Assembly (NCBI RefSeq): GCF_003182475.1
Contig: NZ_QGTS01000010.1
Coordinates: 124,001-188,000, forward strand
Direction of reading: 5' to 3'
DNA from: Mangrovibacter plantisponsor
GTDB lineage: Bacteria; Pseudomonadota; Gammaproteobacteria; Enterobacterales; Enterobacteriaceae
DNA length: 64,000 bases
Shown: positions 19,201-27,852 of the stretch, piece after piece
Layout of the letters: every line of letters starts with the position of its first letter
How positions within the stretch are numbered: position 1 is the first letter of the stretch
The notes under the pieces: generated by a model
Told to the model about the DNA's origin: nothing
The model's database searches: none
The model's input: only the letters and a program-made list of their open reading frames with translations
Position numbers and translations under genes: made by a program

Positions 19201-19814
19201 TGCACTGCCTCTTGATACGCGTTAACAAATGCGGTTGCCTGCTGCGCGGTACGTTCAACGGACTGCCCGGCACGATACAAATCGCTACCCAGCCCCGCAC
19301 CTGCACAACCGGCCTTAATCCATAGCGCCAGGTTTTCTGGCGTCACGCCACCAACGGCAAAAACCGGTACGTCTGGCGGCAGAACAGCTTTCAATGCTTT
19401 GATATAGTCCGGGCCAAATGCCGAAGATGGGAAAATTTTCAGTGCCTGCGCACCCGCATCGAGCGCGTTAAAAGCCTCAGTTGCTGTGGCGCACCCCGGA
19501 CAAACTGTCATGCCGTAATCAACCGCGCGACGAATCACCTCAACCTGAGTGTTGGGGGTAACAATCAGCTTGCAGCCCATTTTCGCCAGACTGTCGACCT
19601 GTTCCGGTTGTAATACCGTGCCAGCCCCAATCAATGCCTTGTCGCCAAAAGCTTCCACAATAGCCGGAATACTTTTTTCCCACTGCGGAGAATTGAGCGG
19701 GACTTCTACCGCATCGAACCCGGCGTCAATCACCGCACCGACTTGCGCCAGTGCTTCATCAGGTGTGATACCTCTCAATATTGCGATAAGCGGAAGGTTA
19801 GTTTGCCACTGCAT
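19197..19814 (-). CDS. dgoA: 2-dehydro-3-deoxy-6-phosphogalactonate aldolase
   Basis: Class I aldolase of the KDPG/KDPGal family, 205 residues, splitting 2-dehydro-3-deoxy-6-phosphogalactonate into pyruvate and glyceraldehyde 3-phosphate. Family landmarks: [10 protein letters not shown] near the N-terminus, [10 protein letters not shown], the Schiff-base Lys in [13 protein letters not shown] and the phosphate-binding region [10 protein letters not shown]. It overlaps both neighbours (17 bases with dgoK, four with dgoD), as expected of one polycistronic message. Confidence 0.96.
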   Translation of the reverse strand: MQWQTNLPLIAILRGITPDEALAQVGAVIDAGFDAVEVPLNSPQWEKSIPAIVEAFGDKALIGAGTVLQPEQVDSLAKMGCKLIVTPNTQVEVIRRAVDYGMTVCPGCATATEAFNALDAGAQALKIFPSSAFGPDYIKALKAVLPPDVPVFAVGGVTPENLALWIKAGCAGAGLGSDLYRAGQSVERTAQQATAFVNAYQEAVQ

Positions 19815-20673
19815 GAGCGATGCTCCTTATACCTGTTTGAAATGCCAGATCGCCTGAAACTACGGCAACCTTGCGGCCAATCGCGTCCAGCGCCTGTTGG
19901 TAGCGGCTGGACAGTGTGTTACCCGCAACAATGGTGACGTGTTGATCGCTAAAGTCCTCAGCCATGCTGGCAACTTCTGCGCCAATCAGTAAGCCCGATA
20001 AAAACTCACTAACCTGCTCGCGCGGCAGGTTGCCCAACACATGGGCGGCACGGACTTCAAACAATTGCGGCAGGATGGCAGGCGTATCGAGGCCGCGTTC
20101 AAGCCCCGCAGTAAATGCCACCGGTGACGATTCCTGCTCTGGCAACCCTGCCCCCACCAACGAATGGTTAAGCAGCAGGTGATGCAATTCACCGGTCATC
20201 ACGGTACGGAAATCATGGATTTGGTGCGCATCGGCCCGCACCCATTTGCAGTGGGTGCCCGGCATGACATAGACAGAAGAAGGAGAAAGTTCACGTGCTC
20301 CCAGCAGTTGTGTCTCTTCACCACGCATCACATTGCAGTTATCGTCGCGAGAAACACACAAGCCGGGAATAATCCAGATATTGTCGCCAGGGGAAGTTAA
20401 TTTCTCGCCAATCGCGGAGAAATACGCAGGAACGGTTAAGTACGGGGCTACTTTCCAGCCAACGTTACTGCCAACCATTCCAGCCATCACGACAGGCGTT
20501 TGCTCATCACGCCAGCCATGAGTTACATCAGCTAACACCGCTTGTGGGGATTTGCCATTCAGGCGCGTAACGCCCGCTTCTGAATACCTGCTTTCCAGGC
20601 ATTCCGCCCCCTGATAATACCAGGCACGTAAGTTGGTCGACCCCCAGTCAATTGCGATGTAGCGAGATGTCAT
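19798..20673 (-). CDS. dgoK: 2-dehydro-3-deoxygalactonokinase
   Basis: Sugar-acid kinase phosphorylating 2-dehydro-3-deoxy-D-galactonate at C6, 291 residues. It starts with the ASKHA-type phosphate motif IDWGSTNLRAW and has the family segment MPGTHCKWV and the C-terminal VAGNTLSSRYQQALDAIG. It overlaps dgoR by four bases and dgoA by 17. Second enzyme of the galactonate pathway. Confidence 0.95.
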   Translation of the reverse strand: MTSRYIAIDWGSTNLRAWYYQGAECLESRYSEAGVTRLNGKSPQAVLADVTHGWRDEQTPVVMAGMVGSNVGWKVAPYLTVPAYFSAIGEKLTSPGDNIWIIPGLCVSRDDNCNVMRGEETQLLGARELSPSSVYVMPGTHCKWVRADAHQIHDFRTVMTGELHHLLLNHSLVGAGLPEQESSPVAFTAGLERGLDTPAILPQLFEVRAAHVLGNLPREQVSEFLSGLLIGAEVASMAEDFSDQHVTIVAGNTLSSRYQQALDAIGRKVAVVSGDLAFQTGIRSIAHAVAN

Positions 20674-21359
20674 GTAATTCCCTTCAACCTTTGTGTGGAG
20701 CTGGCGATCATGGTTAATGCTGCCTGCTCTGCTGCATCACCGTTCTGATGCCGTATCGCATCGAACAGCGCCTTATGTTCCTGGAGGGTTTTGGGCATGT
20801 TGCCTTCATCGCCCATCCAGGTACGTTCAAATACCGCCCGCTGTAGCGAACTGATCGCCACCGTCAATTGCTGTAACACTGGGTTGTGTGCCGCCCCCAG
20901 TACTGCTTCGTGATAACGAATATCTGCCTCATTGAATGCATCGCGATTCTGGTTATTCGCAATCATGTCGTTCAGCGCGGCCTCAATCAGAGCCAAGTCA
21001 CTGGAAGTGGCGCGTTCTGCCGCCCAACGGGCAATCGACGGTTCCACCAAATTTCGTACTTCACTCATCGCACTGATGAGACGCGGGTCGTAGTCGTTTT
21101 CCAGTACCCATTGCAGTACCTCGGTATCGAGGTAGTTCCAATGATTTCGCGGTGCCACAAATGCACCACGATAGCGTTTTATCTCGATAAGCCTCTTCGC
21201 CATCAATGAGCGAAAGACTTCGCGAATGATATTGCGCGAGGTTTCAAACTCCTCACAGAGTTCAGCCTCTGCCGGAAGTGCAGAACCGGGAACATATTTC
21301 CCGGCCACAATCTGGTGTCCCAGCGTGATGACGATGCGATCCGTTTTGGTGAGAGTCAT
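20670..21359 (-). CDS. dgoR: GntR-family repressor of the dgo operon
   Basis: FadR-type GntR repressor, 229 residues: an N-terminal winged helix (about 8-75, with ALPAEAELCEEFETSRNIIREVFRS split over recognition helix and turn) and a C-terminal FCD effector domain (about 90-220). In E. coli DgoR represses the operon until it binds D-galactonate. Two operator-like inverted repeats sit 108-140 bases upstream of its start (21467-21499). First gene of the operon, so it represses itself. Confidence 0.95.
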   Translation of the reverse strand: MTLTKTDRIVITLGHQIVAGKYVPGSALPAEAELCEEFETSRNIIREVFRSLMAKRLIEIKRYRGAFVAPRNHWNYLDTEVLQWVLENDYDPRLISAMSEVRNLVEPSIARWAAERATSSDLALIEAALNDMIANNQNRDAFNEADIRYHEAVLGAAHNPVLQQLTVAISSLQRAVFERTWMGDEGNMPKTLQEHKALFDAIRHQNGDAAEQAALTMIASSTQRLKGIT

Positions 21360-21773
21360 GGCGTGCCCTTATTCACTGTATGTGCATGCCTACTTTACCC
21401 CGACCAGCGATTTTCACCTCATCTTTGCAGTACAAATCTGGGTCATTTGCTCTCCGATTGACTGCAATGTAGTACAATCAAATACTCTTGTACTACAATT
21501 TAGATCGAAAAATAAACTTCAGATCACAAAATTAACACGCCTGCTCTTCAGCGGGATTTCATCAGAACCGCATGTCGTCCTCATCAACATGAGGTATAGA
21601 TATGCAGTGATTTGGTGTGGATTGATGGACTGGAAGCGGCAGGAACAGCGGGGGTACTGCAGTCAGCTGGAAGGGAAAAGAGTGGCGCAAGATGAAAGGT
21701 GCAGGTGGGTTTTTGAAGCCTTGTGGAAGGTTACTCGCTCCGAATACTTAGCGTTCTTTATCTGTATTGTTAT
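21360..21773. other. Intergenic region upstream of dgoR
   Basis: Contains the dgo promoter and the operators at 21467-21499. The stretch 21540-21773 shows no convincing gene on either strand; the open frame on the plus strand has no start signal, no family resemblance and overlaps the operators. Confidence 0.5.
21467..21499. promoter_or_regulatory. Pair of DgoR-type operators
   Basis: Two near-identical palindromic sites: ATGTAGTACAAT at 21467-21478 and TTGTACTACAAT at 21488-21499, centres 21 bases apart, so on the same face of the helix. Both fit the inverted repeat TTGTA(G/C)TACA(A/T) that I recall as the E. coli DgoR operator. A weaker AGTACAAA lies at 21430-21437. Confidence 0.88.
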
Positions 21774-22113
21774 TCAGTTGCCCGTAGAGGTAATGGTCTG
21801 TCCTTCAGGAATGGTTAGTGTCACACCGTCTGTATTTCCACGAATTTTGCCTGGCAATATTGATTGAGAAGAAGACCAGGAGGTAATCGCCATTTCTGCT
21901 TTCCCGGAAACGTTTCCAGAAAGGAAAAAAGTGCATGTTCGCTGAACACTGTCTTCCGCAGATTCAGAATAGTATCCGGTAATATTACCAGAGGATGATA
22001 CCGCTAACAGCAGGCCTTCATAAACCCCTGAGTGTAAAGGGGATGCATATGCAAATCCCGCACTTAATAGCGAATAAAAACCGGAGAAATAATTTTACCG
22101 TGCTATTTTTCAT
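21774..22113 (-). pseudogene. Frameshifted gene for a small exported protein
   Basis: On the minus strand an ATG at 22113 opens MKNSTVKLFLRF; a one-base shift in the CGGTTTTT stretch near 22080 is needed to join this to FYSLLSAGFAYASPLHSG and then a clear coding frame (VYEGLLLAVSSSGNITGYYS, QRTCTFFLSGN, ITSWSSSQSILPG) ending in TGA at 21774. Restored, this gives a signal peptide and about 85 mature residues. The end (PEGQTITSTGN) looks abrupt, so the 3' part may also be lost. The family is not recognised. A sequencing error in the T-run would make it an intact gene. Confidence 0.45.
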
Positions 22114-22227
22114 TATTATAGTTCACTTATTATCTCATCAATTCCATGAATATTAATACCACACTCAAAATCACCAAAAAAAATTTCATTAAATTACATC
22201 CATATTTTCGAAATCACTCGCAGCACT

Positions 22228-22587
22228 TCACACCCTAAATAATTCCTCTATAGATTTAGTTGGATAAAAAAGAAAATTCTCGTTTTCTCCACAGAATTGA
22301 ATAAAACCCAGTTCAAGATAGAAGTGCTTTGTTTTACTATTCAATGCGTCGACAAACATGCCATGAATACCCACCGCTTGTGAGGCCTGATAAACAACGT
22401 TCATCGCATGGGTAACAAGCAATTCCCCCCGCTCCTGGCATTGAATGCTTTTATCAATAGCCAGCCGCCCCAGGGTTACGCTCAGAACATTTTTATAGAG
22501 CACACGCTTTTGTTGGGTTTTACTCGGAAGGCAGGCTTTCTCAAAACTGCTACCAGACAACATGTAATACCCCAGAACACGAGGTTT
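22228..22587 (-). pseudogene. 5'-truncated TacT-like GNAT acetyltransferase toxin
   Basis: The readable frame runs from just after a stop at 22588-22590 (KPRVLGYYMLSGSSFEKACLP) through the acetyl-CoA region (LGRLAIDKSIQ, then HAMNVVYQASQAVGI) to the C-terminal ALNSKTKHFYLELGF. This is the C-terminal two thirds of the GNAT toxins that acetylate aminoacyl-tRNA (TacT/AtaT group). The N-terminal 50-60 residues are missing and the P-loop normally QGxGxG reads QCQERG, so it is probably inactive. No DUF1778-type antitoxin gene lies upstream. Confidence 0.72.
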
Positions 22588-22654
22588 TCATCGTTTATTC
22601 AGTACTGGCATGGTATTTCCCCGGCCACTCATGATGAAAGCATGGCACCCAACA

Positions 22655-22686
22655 CAAAAAAACGGCGCGATATTCATCGCGCCGTT
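22655..22686 (-). terminator. Terminator after the OprD-type porin gene
   Basis: On the minus strand ACGGCGCGAT-GAAT-ATCGCGCCGT (22663-22686) followed by T7. Confidence 0.93.
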
Positions 22687-22711
22687 GTGCCTGCTGAGTA
22701 AACCAGGAAGA

Positions 22712-23989
22712 TTAGAAATCGTACTGCATAATCAAACGGTTCTGCCAGAAGCTGGAATCATACAATGGTGAAGTCTGTACCCCGGCGAAGTCGGTTACAC
22801 TCAGGCCTTTCAGCATGCCAGTGAAACTCCAGGTGAAATACACCAGGTATTCAGACTGGTCGATGCTGGAAGAAGCGGGGGTCGGTTTCAGGTCCATAAA
22901 GGAATACTGCGTACCCAGTGACAAGTTTTCGTTCATTACGTAATGCAGGCTGGTCATATACGCGTTACCGCTGCCCAGATCCTGGGTGCTGGTGAAGAAC
23001 GGCTGTGCAAAATAAGGGCCGGAAGACGCATTATGGGCATACGGGGTAACCAGGGAACCATTATTCCAGCTATTACCGCTGGCGGCGATATGGTCATAAC
23101 CCAGTTTCCAGCTCAGGGAAGGTGTGAAGGTTAAGCCCAGTTGCGCGCCATAAGACGTGCTGTTAACTTCACCTGCCAGCGCTTTACCCGCACTGGTGCC
23201 ACGCACAAATTGCAGGCCGACATCTGGCTGGAACAGTGCATCCTGGAATTGTAAGTGGCTTTCGCCATACACCAGGCGAGTATAATCCGCATATTCCTCA
23301 TACCAAATCTGGCCGGTCAGGGATTTATTATCCCACTGCATACCGCGCCCGCCACCCATGGCCCACATACCGTTGGTGGTGCCATCCGCATCGGTATAGT
23401 TGGTTGTATTCAGGAACTGGTCATCGCCCCAGGGTTTATAACGCCAGATTTTGGTGGCATGCAGGAAGTTGGTACTGTCGCCATAATTGGCGTCCACGCC
23501 ACGGAACAGCGCAGGTGTAATACGCCAGTCGTAATCGCCCACAAATGGCAGATTAAGGCGCTGGTCACCCGCAGTGATTTTGAAGCCATCGTGCTCCCAG
23601 CTTAAATAAGCTTCACCAAAATTGGTTTGGTTATCGCCAATATCGCTGATGGTGTGCGCTTCGTCCGGGTGGTTAATACCACGCAGGAAGATACCGCTAA
23701 CCCCGGCCCGCACACCATAAAATGGCGCGGTTTCAAATTTCAGAAAGCCACCGTAACTAATGGTGTCCTGGTTAAAGCCCTTCGAAAAATAGGCGTTGTG
23801 CGTGGAATAATACATGGAACGCAAACTGCCGCTTACCGTACCGCAGGTAAACATGTCGGCAAAGCTGTCCACACCACTGGTACCGTACTGGCAATCACTG
23901 ATGTTGCTTTGTGTTTCCGCCAGTGCTGCCGGTGCCAATGGCAACAAAAACACCCCCAAACATAACCCACTCACTGCTTTTAATTGCAT
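22712..23989 (-). CDS. OprD-family outer-membrane porin
   Basis: Substrate-selective outer-membrane channel, 425 residues, with a signal peptide ending near PAALAE. The text GTVSGSLRSMYYSTHNAYFSK and the alternating hydrophobic strands, closing with the aromatic C-terminus LIMQYDF, are typical of OprD-type barrels. I chose the ATG at 23989 with GGGGA two bases closer than optimal; the in-frame GTG 18 bases upstream lacks a binding site. Monocistronic, with its own terminator. Many OprD relatives take up carboxylates or small peptides; the substrate here is unknown. Confidence 0.85.
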   Translation of the reverse strand: MQLKAVSGLCLGVFLLPLAPAALAETQSNISDCQYGTSGVDSFADMFTCGTVSGSLRSMYYSTHNAYFSKGFNQDTISYGGFLKFETAPFYGVRAGVSGIFLRGINHPDEAHTISDIGDNQTNFGEAYLSWEHDGFKITAGDQRLNLPFVGDYDWRITPALFRGVDANYGDSTNFLHATKIWRYKPWGDDQFLNTTNYTDADGTTNGMWAMGGGRGMQWDNKSLTGQIWYEEYADYTRLVYGESHLQFQDALFQPDVGLQFVRGTSAGKALAGEVNSTSYGAQLGLTFTPSLSWKLGYDHIAASGNSWNNGSLVTPYAHNASSGPYFAQPFFTSTQDLGSGNAYMTSLHYVMNENLSLGTQYSFMDLKPTPASSSIDQSEYLVYFTWSFTGMLKGLSVTDFAGVQTSPLYDSSFWQNRLIMQYDF

Positions 23990-24571
23990 TATCCCCAACC
24001 TCGCCACTCGTTATAAAAATGCACAGACCATCACCATGGCAACAAGTTATATTTGTCGCCACATGAGACCTTTGCAGTAAAAAAACCTTATTCCCAATTC
24101 ATTATCAATATTTATTAAAAAACCCCAGCAATAAACCATCTCTCTCGCAAAAATAGTATTTTCTTATACCGGTTATATTACTCAGTTATATTTCTTATTT
24201 TACATCATGCTCACTTACTACTGATTCAGTGCTATTTTCACACCGCTAAGACAAAGCTATTCTGGTGGTGAAAATAATAGATTAAGCGTAGCTGCTACCT
24301 GAATAAAACGAAAAGAAATTTGTTACCGCATTTCGGAAAGTAAAGCAAGGAAAACACATTAGCACACTCTTTTTCACACAAAAAATCGCACAAACCGATA
24401 AATATATCGCCGCACTCATTTTTGTTTCCATAAGGTATTATTCAGCACTAAAACTTAATGAAAAGAGGTTCCCAAAAGCGAGATTATTTATTACTCATGT
24501 TATTTATAAAAAGAGCTCAATGAGAAATTGGGTAAAATCTGCAGGCGGCATAACCCATACCGCCTGATTAT
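23990..24571. other. Intergenic region upstream of the porin gene
   Basis: About 580 AT-rich bases with no recognisable gene. The only structure I see is an inverted repeat TATTTTCAC (24233-24241) / GTGAAAATA (24268-24276) with a 26-base loop. The porin promoter must lie in the right-to-left part near 24000-24100. Confidence 0.4.
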
Positions 24572-25159
24572 TTATTTTTCGATAATAACCGGCGTACCTG
24601 TTGGTGTCCGGGCCCAGATCTCGCGCATCTCGCTGTTGGTCACCGCAATACAACCATCGGTCCAGTCCATACGGCGAAATAAAGGTGCCAGCCAGCCCCA
24701 ACCATTGGGTAAGCCGTGGATCATAATATTATGGCCAGGGGAATAACCGGCACTTTTGGCCCGCTGAATATCGTCGTTATCCGGGTAGGAAACATGCAGG
24801 CTGAGAGAAAAGCGTGAACGGGCATTGCGCCAGTCAACGTTGTAGTGGCCTTCCGGGGTTTTCATGTCGCCCTCACGTTGTTTGGCGCCATCATCAGCCC
24901 CACGCCCCAAAGACACAGAATACTCACGTATCACCACACCTTCCCGCAGTAAACTGAGTTTGCGTGCTGCTTTATTCACAACAACCAGGTCTGCCTGTTG
25001 TTGCGTGGGAAGGTAAGCGGGTGGTGTATCGTGGCCCCAGCGAGCCATGATTTTAGTCCAGAAAAACAAGCCGATGGCGATAACCATGGCAATCACTCCC
25101 AGCCGGAAAGCCGGGGAAGAAAAGCGTGTTAATTTCATAGGCGCACAATTGTTATCCAT
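24572..25159 (-). CDS. Membrane-anchored L,D-transpeptidase family protein
   Basis: YkuD-fold protein of 195 residues (188 if the ATG at 25138 is used; neither start has a strong ribosome site). One N-terminal membrane segment (LGVIAMVIAIGLFFW) anchors it, leaving the catalytic domain in the periplasm. The catalytic region is HGLPNGWGW then DWTDGCIAVTNSEM with Cys170; the His is in IMIHGLP. The text SLGRGADDGAKQREGDMKTPEGHY is typical of ErfK/YafK-like members. It is divergent from an S66 peptidase gene, so both may act on peptidoglycan tetrapeptides. Confidence 0.87.
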   Translation of the reverse strand: MDNNCAPMKLTRFSSPAFRLGVIAMVIAIGLFFWTKIMARWGHDTPPAYLPTQQQADLVVVNKAARKLSLLREGVVIREYSVSLGRGADDGAKQREGDMKTPEGHYNVDWRNARSRFSLSLHVSYPDNDDIQRAKSAGYSPGHNIMIHGLPNGWGWLAPLFRRMDWTDGCIAVTNSEMREIWARTPTGTPVIIEK

Positions 25160-25409
25160 TAAGCCAGCACGTTGTTCCTGTTGCGTGTTTTAGCCAATGC
25201 CACAGGCGCAGATTATATTGCCAGCGCCAGTGAACATAAACCGGGAGTAGTCTGCCCTTTTCCCCTTCGCTTGTCTGGCAGATTTTTCTGCGTTATTCAG
25301 GCAGATAAACCCATTACCACTCCTGAAACCAGGCATGAATGGTATGTTAATAACTATTCGCGCTGATAAACCCAAAGTGGTCTGCTGTTAACTGTTCAGG
25401 AGTTGTTTT

Positions 25410-26447
25410 ATGCCCGTGCGTTTTCCTGCCCCATTAAAGCCCGGTGATACAATTGCCATTACCGCCCCTTCAACAGGTGTTCCCGCAGCCCTTCACACAC
25501 AGCTGGATGGTGCAAAACAGGCACTGGAGCAGCGTGGTTTTATTGTGCTGGAAGGGGAGTGCTTACGCACCAGTTACAAAAACAAAAGCGCGGATAAAGC
25601 CTTGCGAGCTCGCGAGTTAATGTCTTTTCTCACCCGCCCGGATATTCACGCGGTAATGCCGCCCTGGGGAGGAGATCTGGCAATCGAAATACTGGAATTG
25701 CTGGATTTTACCCTGCTCTCACAAACCCAACCCAAATGGTTCAGCGGCTATTCAGATCTCAGCACACTGCATTTTCCCTTAACTATGCTGGCAGGCTGGG
25801 CAACACTGCACGGCCCGAATTTAATGGAACTTGGCTCGCAACAGGTTGACCAGACCACGCAAGGCATATGGTCGGTGCTCGAAGCGCCTCGAGGCACCCA
25901 AGTGGAACAGCGCGCTTCACAATACCACCAGGACGGCCCCTGCCAGGGTTGCCCAGACGCGAAAACCGGTTTTCGCCTTACACAACCCACCCGCTGGAAG
26001 CGCCTGGACGGGCTCCATGGCAACCTGGAAATACACGGGCGGCTGGCAGGCGGTTGCCTGGATACGCTGGCGCGGCTGGCCGGAACCCGGTTTGGTAACC
26101 TGCCGCGCTTCTGTGAACAACACCAGCAAGAGGGCGTCATTCTGTACATCGAAAATGTGGAAATGAACCCATGCGAGCTGACCCGCGCATTGTACAGCCT
26201 GCGCCTGCATGGCTGGTTCCATGCGGTTTCAGGGGTTTTAGTTGGCCGGCACGCCGCACCTGATGCCAGCACACCAGAACACCAGTCACAATGGGATGCG
26301 CTAAATTCAGCGTTAGGCGACTTACCGGTGCCAGTGCTGTATGACCTGGATATCGGCCATATTCCACCGCAACTTTCCCTGGTGAATGGCGCGCTGGCGG
26401 CAGTGTATTTTCAGGATAACGCGGGTCAGGTCGTTCAGACGTTGTAA
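25410..26447 (+). CDS. S66 family L,D-carboxypeptidase / MccF-like peptidase
   Basis: Serine peptidase of family S66, 345 residues. Nucleophile Ser115 sits in WFSGYSDLST, the catalytic Glu in IENVEMNP and the His in IGHIPPQL. S66 enzymes either trim the terminal D-Ala from murein tetrapeptides (LdcA) or cleave microcin C derivatives (MccF); the length and GYSDLST context fit MccF-like members slightly better. No signal peptide, so cytosolic. A ribosome site AGGAG stands before the ATG. Confidence 0.87.
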   Translation: MPVRFPAPLKPGDTIAITAPSTGVPAALHTQLDGAKQALEQRGFIVLEGECLRTSYKNKSADKALRARELMSFLTRPDIHAVMPPWGGDLAIEILELLDFTLLSQTQPKWFSGYSDLSTLHFPLTMLAGWATLHGPNLMELGSQQVDQTTQGIWSVLEAPRGTQVEQRASQYHQDGPCQGCPDAKTGFRLTQPTRWKRLDGLHGNLEIHGRLAGGCLDTLARLAGTRFGNLPRFCEQHQQEGVILYIENVEMNPCELTRALYSLRLHGWFHAVSGVLVGRHAAPDASTPEHQSQWDALNSALGDLPVPVLYDLDIGHIPPQLSLVNGALAAVYFQDNAGQVVQTL

Positions 26448-26473
26448 CTACACTGGCGGGTCAGTTTTGCTGT

Positions 26474-26884
26474 TTATCCTTGATGAAGTGACAGCCCTTT
26501 TACCACTTTATCTACAGCTTTCTTCGGCCCGTATAACCCAATGCCAACCAGATTCATATTCTCCGGGTCTTCAGCCAGGAATACCGCACGGTTGTCAGCA
26601 TCATGGCCAGTTGAGAACATAGCGTGCACATAAGGGATCAGCGTGAGTTCCCGCTCCAGCCCTTTACGATGGGTACGCTGTAAAGCGGCCAGATCCGCTT
26701 CGAAAATAAGCATCGGCTGGCGAGAAATATTGCCATAGTGATGGCCCTTTGCATCAATATAGGTCCCTCCCATGATTTCCGGCGCAGCACTTGTAATACC
26801 CGTCGCCAGAAAAGCCGCCACATTTAACCGCTGCCACACAGCCAAATCATTACGCACAACAAAAGCTATTTTAGTATCAAACAT
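26474..26884 (-). CDS. DUF2000 domain protein
   Basis: 136-residue protein matching DUF2000 over its whole length: FDTKIAFVVRNDLAVWQRLN at the N-terminus and LVGIGLYGPKKAVDKVVKGL at the C-terminus. The family has a peptidyl-tRNA-hydrolase-like fold but no established role. The start ATG has GGGG four bases upstream. The neighbouring AraC-type gene, read in the same direction 58 bases upstream, is often found next to DUF2000 genes and may regulate it. Confidence 0.85.
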   Translation of the reverse strand: MFDTKIAFVVRNDLAVWQRLNVAAFLATGITSAAPEIMGGTYIDAKGHHYGNISRQPMLIFEADLAALQRTHRKGLERELTLIPYVHAMFSTGHDADNRAVFLAEDPENMNLVGIGLYGPKKAVDKVVKGLSLHQG

Positions 26885-26942
26885 TACACCCCGGCCTCCA
26901 TCTGTTTTTCGTGAAGGCCTATGTTCGAAAAATGCGGGGCTG

Positions 26943-27797
26943 TCAGTCTAGAACGTTTGTGCACTTACGTTGATAAGCAGCAGGAGACACCCGGTAAGCT
27001 CGCTGGAACCACCGGCCCAGATGGCTCTGGTCTGCAAAACCAACCAGTGAAGCAACCTGAACCGGCATCATCCCCTGCGCCAGCATACGCCGGGCAGTGC
27101 GCAAACGCAGGCGTACAAGCCAGGCGTGAGGTGACTGACCAAATGCCTTTTTGAATTGCCGGCTCAGACGGAAGCGATCCAGCCCGGTTTCACGGGAAAG
27201 CGTATCCAGCCCGATATCCTGAGCCATATTCTCGCGCAGATACTCACAGACCCGGTTCATCTGTACCAGCGAAGCATTCATGGTTGAAGGTTTCCGCAGG
27301 GCAAGATGCGCAGACAGCAGTGTCATCAAATTATCCAGATGCTCATCTCGGGCCAACCGGCCTTCACCATAATGCATCGAACACCAGGCCTGGCTGATGG
27401 CCGTTATCAGATAAGGATCATCGGTGAGCGTATAGCGAAACGCAGCCCCCACACCAGCAATATCGCCCATTTCGCGCCGTTGCATCATGGTGGCAACCCA
27501 GGGTTGCGGCAGGTAGATCATGGCATAGGTAAATCCTTCAGGCTGCGTTGCATGGCCGTCATGCATCGCGCCCGGTTCAATCAGAATAGCCCGGCCAGGA
27601 CAACTGGTATGCACAAACCGGTTACACTGGAAACGTTGCAAACCCTGCTGGGTTACACCTAACAAAAGTTCATCGTGGTCGTGAGGATCGTAGGCATGGC
27701 CTGTAAAATGAGCCTGGATGGTTTCAATCCCCGTTTCGCCATCGTGGCGAATATCCACCCAATCCTGCTGGTTGTGTCTGCTGTTAACACTACCCAT
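26943..27797 (-). CDS. AraC-family transcriptional regulator
   Basis: 284-residue regulator: an N-terminal cupin sensing domain (about 20-160, with HDHDELLLGVTQQG and IEPGAMHDGHA) and a C-terminal double helix-turn-helix (about 185-280, LSRETGLDRFRLSRQFKKAFG and VASLVGFADQSHLGRWFQR). The start at 27797 has AAGGTG five bases upstream; an upstream in-frame ATG would add a 31-residue non-conserved extension. It is followed by the DUF2000 gene, its likely target. Confidence 0.88.
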   Translation of the reverse strand: MGSVNSRHNQQDWVDIRHDGETGIETIQAHFTGHAYDPHDHDELLLGVTQQGLQRFQCNRFVHTSCPGRAILIEPGAMHDGHATQPEGFTYAMIYLPQPWVATMMQRREMGDIAGVGAAFRYTLTDDPYLITAISQAWCSMHYGEGRLARDEHLDNLMTLLSAHLALRKPSTMNASLVQMNRVCEYLRENMAQDIGLDTLSRETGLDRFRLSRQFKKAFGQSPHAWLVRLRLRTARRMLAQGMMPVQVASLVGFADQSHLGRWFQRAYRVSPAAYQRKCTNVLD

Positions 27798-27852
27798 TAG
27801 CACACCTTTGGTTGATAACCATGCCCACTTTGGAATAAAACAGGCTTGGTGG

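Noticed and set aside
21226-21867. 213-codon open frame on the plus strand
   Set aside because: Runs through the dgoR start, the DgoR operators and the antisense of the exported-protein pseudogene; no domain and no ribosome site.
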